Shown here piece after piece: positions 58,721 through 64,000 of a DNA stretch of 64,000 bases. The translations under genes and the position numbers were made by a program. The stretch comes from Adiantum capillus-veneris. Lineage: Eukaryota; Streptophyta; Polypodiopsida; Polypodiales; Pteridaceae. Positions within the stretch are counted from its first letter, which is position 1. Each line of letters begins with the position of its first letter. The notes below the pieces were generated by a model. That model saw only the letters and a list, made by a program, of their open reading frames with translations. It ran no database searches and was not told the origin of the DNA. Location: positions 89,122,881-89,186,880 of the forward strand of contig CM043957.1 of the NCBI GenBank assembly GCA_014529385.2, read 5' to 3'.

Positions 58721-61700
58721 ATGAATTTGAGATCGGGCAGGAATCTCCGGAATAATCAACCAAAACAAGGGGAACCAGCAAGTGTCATATCAACCGAGGG
58801 AAGTGTAAACCAAAGTTGGGTGCAACCATTAGAGCCGATCTTTGAAGGAAGTGTTTCTGATACTTCTTCGGAGAGGTCTTACGAGATTTTCACCGAACAC
58901 TCGAACAGGAACAACAGAGAAAATATGGCGGCAGGATCATCAAACCCTTCTGCCACAATGAAGCTATTGTTCATAAAATATCAGTACGACAATGAGCAAG
59001 GTGCAAAGATCTACAAAGACGGAATGGACCGCTATTGTGTAAAGATAGAAGATAGACCTAGTGAGTTCAAGGACTTAGTGCCTGTGAGCTATAGCGGAGA
59101 TAGATATCTAGATGACGAGGGTACCATGTACTTGGTAGTGCTAAACCCTAACATTGTGGACAAGTGGGGATTGATGGGCACCAAAGCCAAAATAGATGAA
59201 GAACTCGAGGAGAAAGCACCAATAATGAACTTCCCTAATGCGAGGTTAAGAAGAGAGAATGAAACTACAAGGATCAACACTGATAACATCTATGTGGGGC
59301 TATACAAATATAATAATGGGGAGCAAGATCTCTATTATAGATGTGAAGAACCCTACACCGGAGAGTTGACAGACAAAAAAAGACTCTATGTCTTTACCTA
59401 CACAGAGGGATCGGAAGTGAAAACTGCTGCTTACGATAAGTATGGCAGGCAATACTCAACAATGGGCAAGAAAGAATTAGAAGGATATACATACTTTGGG
59501 GGACCACTACATCAGTATTATGTTACTTCTAGCTCACATAGACCAGCACCAACAACTGGAGTGCAAAACTCTAGGACAACAGGAGGACAAAGAACTCAGG
59601 TTGCTGACTCTTTCAGTCAACCTTGGGACTCGAAGCTCGGACCAATGGGATCATTACATTCCAGAGAGTCAATGGAGACGAATCGAGGTAGTGCAGTTCC
59701 AATCCCCACCTATACCACTCCAGGTCCAAGGTTTGAAGCGGAACCATCACATTTACCTCCCAGTAGTAGATTCAGGGCAGAGGAACCGACAAGGGTAACC
59801 CATGAAGTCCACGATGCTAGAGAAATCTTTAGCCGAGACACAGGAGCAATGAGATTGGTAGCAGATCATAGACGTATGAGACCATCTCAAGTAGCCAAGT
59901 GTATGCCAAAGAAGTATGGTGGTTCAGGAGATCCGTATGCACATGTGTCACTCTTTAAGCAAGTCTTAAGAGCTGAGCAGATAACAGATTTCCATACACA
60001 ATACGAGGGATTTGGTCTTACTCTAGAAGGTACTGCATTGACATGGTTTCAACCAATGAACATAGGGGGATTCCATGACATTGACCATTTGCTAAGAGAG
60101 TTTGCTGAGGAATTCTCAAAACGAGGGATTAAGCACAATACGGTCTCACAAATATATGCTTTTAAACAGAGAGAACACGAAAAGGTGAAGGAAGCTTCAC
60201 TTCGCTTCAAACAATACATTGAGAGATGTCCAGTACGTGAACGACCACAAGATGACAGACTATCTATTCTCTTTATTGAGGGACTGAGGAACGACACTCT
60301 CAAGAAGGACTTGCACTTGAAAGCTTGTACAAGTTTCGAGCAAGTAACGAGAGAGGCATTGTACTTAGTGGATAACTGTACGGTTTATGGAGAGGTGTCA
60401 GCGGATACAGATTTTTCATCCAGTAGCTCCTCCTCCGTAGCGAGCGAGACTACCACTAAAAAGAATGTTCAAACAACAACCATGCCAAATGTAGAGAAAA
60501 TGATAGAAGATGCTCTAAAAAGGATGGCACCATACCAAAAACCATTGCCAAAACCACTGAAATGGTGTGCTATTGAACAAAAATGGACAAATCATCCAAC
60601 AGAGGAGTGTTATTACAACAAAGGGTATGTAAGGGAGCGCCAGTATGCACCTCCTGCTCAATTAGCACCACCTCAGATACATCCAGTACCTCGATACCCA
60701 ACGGGAAATGTACCGGGACCTATGGGGATAGAAAGACCGCAACCGGTATTGGGACAACAACCACCTTTACCAGGAGCAAAACCAGTGGGCATTAGATATG
60801 CACCAACCTTAGAGAATCAGGAAGAACAAGCCTTAGTGCCTGTTCAAGCCTATTACGAAGAATCGGGTGCACACATGTCTCCGACAGTGTATTACCCACC
60901 AGAAGAACCAAAACAACCAGAACCATGGGGCATGCTGGGGAATGTTGGAACACCAACAGTTACAAGTGCTTCTGATGAAGAGAGATACAATATGGACGCA
61001 AGAACCTTGATGTTCATAGCTCATGGAGGGTTAGCAGGACAGAGACCATCCTATCCACAAAGGACGAATCAAATGGGACCAAGACCAGCACTAGGACCCT
61101 GTTACAAGTGTGGAGGTGACCATCTGATGAATGTTTGCCCACATACGGAAATCATTAGAATAAACGCTTATTGCACTGAGTGTGGGGTTACTCACTTCAT
61201 TGAGGATTGTTCAAAGAATCCAAACAAAGTGCAAAAGACGACATTGAATATGTTAGAAACTATTCCTACCAGCAGTGGGTCTGAAAATGAAACTCTGATA
61301 CCAACGCAAGTTGTTACTAGAGCTCAAGCTAAGAAAACCACTAGAGAACCTGAGAATGAAAAGTTAGCGACTGAAGTGGTTAGTCAAGGACCGCGGAGTC
61401 AGAAAAACACATGGAAAGCTAGAAAAGCACGCATGAAGTTGAGAAAAGAACGTGAAGACGCTATTCTAGTTGAGGAACTAAAGCAAACTAAAGCTAGATT
61501 AGAAAAACTTGAGAGTCAAAACGGGAAACGAGAGATGAGCCCGGAAAGAATGAAACAAAAGAGTATCAAAGAAACAATGAGCTTAAGCTCAGGGGGATCA
61601 GTCCTAGTCGACAAAGTACACGAACCATTGGACGCACTGATGAGAGCTTACGAAGCTAGGTTAAAGAACAACCAAACACAAGAACAGAGGTGGATGGCAT

Positions 61701-61999
61701 ACCCAAACGCGGAATTGGAAAAGCAGAGACTTGAAATGTGCCAGAGAATGATCGAGACTGCACAAGCCTTATTAGAACCACCAAAAGAAACAATGAATTG
61801 TGGGAAGGAAGACCCAATTCAGCAAGAGACTATCGTTTCACGGGTAGCTGAAAAGACTCCCAGTGCACAAAAGCCTGAAAATACACAAAAGGATGACCGA
61901 ATAGTATTGAACACAACCGATCAGGAGATAGAGAGTTTTCATCCAGTCATACAGAGGATTTACGGAAAAGATGAGGATTACAATGAATTTTGGAAATAA
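58721..61999 (+). CDS. Gag polyprotein of the Tat/Athila-like element
   Basis: I chose ATG 58721 (MNLRSGRNLRNN), a typical Gypsy gag start; the open frame extends 13 codons upstream without an ATG. Residues of about 80-270 form a globular stretch I do not recognise (LLFIKYQYDNEQGAKIY to YTYFGGPLHQYYV). Residues of about 386-555 are the retrotrans_gag capsid domain (KKYGGSGDPYAHVSLF, GTALTWFQPM, LREFAEEFSKR). Two zinc-knuckle-like motifs follow near residues 794 (CYKCGGDHLMNVC) and 818 (CTECGVTHFIEDC), both with CX2CX3HX4C spacing. A charged coiled-coil-like segment follows near 900-960. The frame closes with TAA at 61997 and the next ORF continues in the same frame. The protein packages the element's RNA into virus-like particles. 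Confidence 0.85.
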   Translation: MNLRSGRNLRNNQPKQGEPASVISTEGSVNQSWVQPLEPIFEGSVSDTSSERSYEIFTEHSNRNNRENMAAGSSNPSATMKLLFIKYQYDNEQGAKIYKDGMDRYCVKIEDRPSEFKDLVPVSYSGDRYLDDEGTMYLVVLNPNIVDKWGLMGTKAKIDEELEEKAPIMNFPNARLRRENETTRINTDNIYVGLYKYNNGEQDLYYRCEEPYTGELTDKKRLYVFTYTEGSEVKTAAYDKYGRQYSTMGKKELEGYTYFGGPLHQYYVTSSSHRPAPTTGVQNSRTTGGQRTQVADSFSQPWDSKLGPMGSLHSRESMETNRGSAVPIPTYTTPGPRFEAEPSHLPPSSRFRAEEPTRVTHEVHDAREIFSRDTGAMRLVADHRRMRPSQVAKCMPKKYGGSGDPYAHVSLFKQVLRAEQITDFHTQYEGFGLTLEGTALTWFQPMNIGGFHDIDHLLREFAEEFSKRGIKHNTVSQIYAFKQREHEKVKEASLRFKQYIERCPVRERPQDDRLSILFIEGLRNDTLKKDLHLKACTSFEQVTREALYLVDNCTVYGEVSADTDFSSSSSSSVASETTTKKNVQTTTMPNVEKMIEDALKRMAPYQKPLPKPLKWCAIEQKWTNHPTEECYYNKGYVRERQYAPPAQLAPPQIHPVPRYPTGNVPGPMGIERPQPVLGQQPPLPGAKPVGIRYAPTLENQEEQALVPVQAYYEESGAHMSPTVYYPPEEPKQPEPWGMLGNVGTPTVTSASDEERYNMDARTLMFIAHGGLAGQRPSYPQRTNQMGPRPALGPCYKCGGDHLMNVCPHTEIIRINAYCTECGVTHFIEDCSKNPNKVQKTTLNMLETIPTSSGSENETLIPTQVVTRAQAKKTTREPENEKLATEVVSQGPRSQKNTWKARKARMKLRKEREDAILVEELKQTKARLEKLESQNGKREMSPERMKQKSIKETMSLSSGGSVLVDKVHEPLDALMRAYEARLKNNQTQEQRWMAYPNAELEKQRLEMCQRMIETAQALLEPPKETMNCGKEDPIQQETIVSRVAEKTPSAQKPENTQKDDRIVLNTTDQEIESFHPVIQRIYGKDEDYNEFWK

Positions 62000-63427
62000 G
62001 TGAGAGAGGCAAACTTTGCAAACGAGCTAAGTTGCCAAGCTAATCAGACAAATTGGGAAAGGGACATCAGGAATCCTCCCATAGTGGAATTTGAGGCAGG
62101 ATCTCAAGTGGACTTGGATCTGCAATCTTACTTGGGAGATGGGGGCTCTGTTAGAACAATGGAGAGCAAACCTCATTCACTGAAAACCTTACCTTCATAC
62201 TTAGGAGAGTATGAAGCAAAATCCGAGATTAGAGCAATTCCCTCACGAAAAATCTCATCAGAAAAAGTCATGGACTCGCAAGGATTGATAGAGATTTTGT
62301 CAACACCAGTGACATGCACTATCACTCTAGCTGAGCTTTTGAGGCTAAGACCACATATGTGGACCACTGTAGAAAACTGCTTGGAGAAATTCGGGATAAA
62401 AGATCCAACATCGAGATTGCAAGAGAGCATAGAGGAGCTGAGTAAACCACAAAAGAACGCTAAGCTTGTACCCTTAAACAAGGTCGGAGAGTATTGCGAA
62501 GGTGAAGAGGGGAATACAACCTTACCAGTTGAATTCCAAGGAGTGAAGACGATGGAAATACTAGACAGAGGAGCAGGGGTATCCATTGCTACAAAAGAAA
62601 TCTGGAAAAAATGGGGGAAACCAGCAATAAGGAAGACTAGGTTGAAACTCCAATTAGCAGATGGACACATGGAGAAACCTATGGGGGTATTAGAGAAAGT
62701 TGTAGTGACTTCTTGTGGCATTGAATACGAACATACTTTTGCTATTGTCGATTTTTCCAAGGAGAATAACTATGATATCATATTGGGAAGACCATTCATG
62801 AGACAGTTGAAAATGGTCCAAGATTGGGGCTACGATCACATATACTTGAGAAATATGGAAACCACTACACGTGTGAACCTGAAAGACCATAGCTACAAAG
62901 ATGTGAACCGAACACCGGTAGAGGAGTTTGATTTAGCTACTTTGGCAGGATCCGAATTTCCAGCTTGGTTAGGTAAACCCAAGGAGTTATGGATGTATGG
63001 AGCTTCGAAATGTGGAAGTCTGAAACGAGAAGAATGTGTTTTAGAAAGGGCTATCGAAGACGAAACTTATGTAAGAGAACCCTTTCCAGAGGACACGTTT
63101 GAACCATTAGAATGGACACACATTCTAGCAACCCTAGATGTTTGTACAATTCCGGATGGTCCCACAACGAAATTTTGCGACAAGGACGGGTACGACGTGG
63201 TTCCGTATTTCATGTTGAGAACTGTACTCGAAAAAGAAACTGAAAAGAACGATACACTGGAAAAAGAAGATGAAGAAGAGGTGTTTCACGACATTCCCAA
63301 TCATCCAGAGTGGGGAAATGAAGCAGACAACGAGTCAACGGACAATTCAAGCGGAAACGAAGAAACTATAACGGATGTCCGATTTTATGATTTTCCGAAC
63401 CAAACTAAACAACGCCAGACACTATAG
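62000..63427 (+). CDS. Protease region of the Tat/Athila-like element
   Basis: In frame with gag after a single TAA, so it is probably a gag-pro fusion broken by one nonsense change (CAA to TAA is possible) or reached by readthrough. It has no ATG near its start. An aspartic protease core is visible: ILDRGAGVSIATKEIW (near 62558; the catalytic Asp is present at 62564-62566, the usual Ser/Thr after it is Arg) and YDIILGRPFM (near 62772). The rest (EEFDLATLAG onward) is acidic linker. The frame ends with TAG at 63425. Confidence 0.8.
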   Translation: MREANFANELSCQANQTNWERDIRNPPIVEFEAGSQVDLDLQSYLGDGGSVRTMESKPHSLKTLPSYLGEYEAKSEIRAIPSRKISSEKVMDSQGLIEILSTPVTCTITLAELLRLRPHMWTTVENCLEKFGIKDPTSRLQESIEELSKPQKNAKLVPLNKVGEYCEGEEGNTTLPVEFQGVKTMEILDRGAGVSIATKEIWKKWGKPAIRKTRLKLQLADGHMEKPMGVLEKVVVTSCGIEYEHTFAIVDFSKENNYDIILGRPFMRQLKMVQDWGYDHIYLRNMETTTRVNLKDHSYKDVNRTPVEEFDLATLAGSEFPAWLGKPKELWMYGASKCGSLKREECVLERAIEDETYVREPFPEDTFEPLEWTHILATLDVCTIPDGPTTKFCDKDGYDVVPYFMLRTVLEKETEKNDTLEKEDEEEVFHDIPNHPEWGNEADNESTDNSSGNEETITDVRFYDFPNQTKQRQTL

Positions 63428-63914
63428 AGCAAAGAAAAAAACAAAAGGGGTTAGAACCAATCCGATGCCTAGAATAAGAGGAAAAAATCAATTCCTAATG
63501 CTAGTAAAGGCTGAAGATTGTGTTAAGGATAAGATTTCTGGAAGAATGAGAGGCAGTGATCAAAAGAGCTTACGAAAAGACAAAAGAGGCTCAAGAAATC
63601 AAGTTCAAAAGAATGGAACGAAAACTGAAACAGAAAAATCAGAAAAGAACAAGCGCAACAGAGAATACACGGAGTCCAAGTTAGAACGTAGAAACAAGTA
63701 CAGAGAGCTCAAGAAAACTCTGAAGGAAGTTTGGACGACAGAAATTGAGAGTGGAGAGGACGAAAACGTCAAAATCAAGGAAAACATGGATGTTCCCTCT
63801 CACTATAGGAAATTCACAATAGAGGATAGGAAGGTGATATTAACCCCACCTATTCGAGAGAGGAAGGAGAACGAATCTTATGACGGACCGGAGGATGCAA
63901 AAAAGTTGATTTAG
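63375..63914 (+). CDS. Charged spacer ORF between protease and RT
   Basis: Overlaps the protease frame by 53 nt in another frame. It encodes a very Lys/Glu/Arg-rich stretch (RNKYRELKKTLKEVW, SHYRKFTIEDRKVIL) without a known domain. It stops at 63912-63914, four codons after a possible slippery heptamer. In some Tat/Ogre elements an intron lies between protease and RT, so this segment could instead be intron-like or a degraded linker. Confidence 0.5.
   Translation: MSDFMIFRTKLNNARHYRAKKKTKGVRTNPMPRIRGKNQFLMLVKAEDCVKDKISGRMRGSDQKSLRKDKRGSRNQVQKNGTKTETEKSEKNKRNREYTESKLERRNKYRELKKTLKEVWTTEIESGEDENVKIKENMDVPSHYRKFTIEDRKVILTPPIRERKENESYDGPEDAKKLI
63899..63905 (+). promoter_or_regulatory. Candidate -1 ribosomal frameshift site
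   Basis: The heptamer A AAA AAG is in register with the zero frame (GCA AAA AAG). A -1 slip leads straight into the RT frame (VDLAAPGETPRPVYI) before the zero-frame TAG at 63912. The pattern fits X XXY YYZ, but the region is A-rich, so chance is possible. Confidence 0.45.
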
Positions 63915-64000
63915 CAGCTCCAGGTGAGACGCCTAGACCGGTGTACATAGCCACAGATTTGTCTCCAAGCGAGGAAGAGAGACTTTTGAGTCTTCTCAGA
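63905..64000 (+). CDS. N-terminal end of RT polyprotein (partial)
   Basis: The frame reads VDLAAPGETPRPVYIATDLS and then SPSEEERLLSLLR up to the window end. This is the conserved segment just before the RT domain in Tat/Athila-type Gypsy polyproteins. It lies in the same frame number as gag and protease, but that frame is full of stops between 63425 and about 63840, so RT must be reached by frameshifting or splicing. Confidence 0.75.

Larger units (their letters stand above)
57295..64000 (+). mobile_element. Tat/Athila-like Ty3/Gypsy element, internal region (cut by window end)
   Basis: Leader (57313-58720), gag, protease, spacer and the first codons of the RT polyprotein. Reading frames are long and little damaged, so this is the youngest element in the window. 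The size of gag (over 1,000 codons) and the primer-binding site fit the Tat/Ogre/Athila group. Confidence 0.88.

Overview
The window is nuclear DNA of a land plant: it has plant Copia, Ty3/Gypsy chromovirus and Tat/Athila-like elements, an L1-type LINE, GT-AG splicing and a plant-type inositol 3-kinase. A tandem endonuclease-less Penelope-like element, a class reported from lycophytes and other non-flowering lineages, hints at a fern, lycophyte or gymnosperm. The sequence alone does not settle this. It is one host gene in a sea of nested, mostly decayed retroelements.

Layout. 1-2,900: noncoding, with two MITE-like inverted-repeat elements; the second ends about 195 bp before the kinase start. 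2,919-4,835: two-exon inositol 3-kinase (pfkB family), apparently intact. 4,836-12,965: no convincing gene; foldback repeats and CT microsatellites. 12,966-18,235: Copia element (Copia-1) with LTR sequence at both ends and a pol broken by stops, frameshifts and a small integrase deletion. 18,290-21,305: older minus-strand Copia (Copia-2) with a tandemly duplicated LTR-plus-leader block. 21,306 to about 27,085: minus-strand L1-type LINE, degenerate. 27,085-30,747 and 49,501-53,850: one array of about 815-bp tandem repeats (TRIM-like), split by a chromovirus. The chromovirus (30,748-49,500, minus strand) is flanked by the 5-bp target duplication TGTAA. It is itself split by a 12.4-kb tandem array of Penelope-like elements (36,962-49,321, plus strand). 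54,189-56,252: microsatellites and a decayed Gypsy integrase. 56,253-64,000: the 5' part of a young Tat/Athila-like Gypsy element (LTR, primer-binding site, palindrome-rich leader, gag, protease, start of RT), cut by the window edge.

The most notable system is the Penelope-like array. It has two overlapping ORFs, the second carrying the Penelope RT signatures (ADK, LPKIHK, FDVESLYPSIP, GTAMGS, FIDD) and ending without a GIY-YIG endonuclease. Each of the two complete inter-copy spacers holds a motif satisfying every conserved position of a type I hammerhead ribozyme, 5,567 bp apart, so self-cleavage of a tandem transcript would release unit-length RNAs. The second is the leader of the right-hand Gypsy element, where four 24-32-bp palindromes with the core ATACGCGTAT occur in a duplicated pair arrangement, and where an A-AAA-AAG heptamer lies exactly where a -1 shift is needed to enter RT.

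All calls come from reading the sequence; no database search was run.
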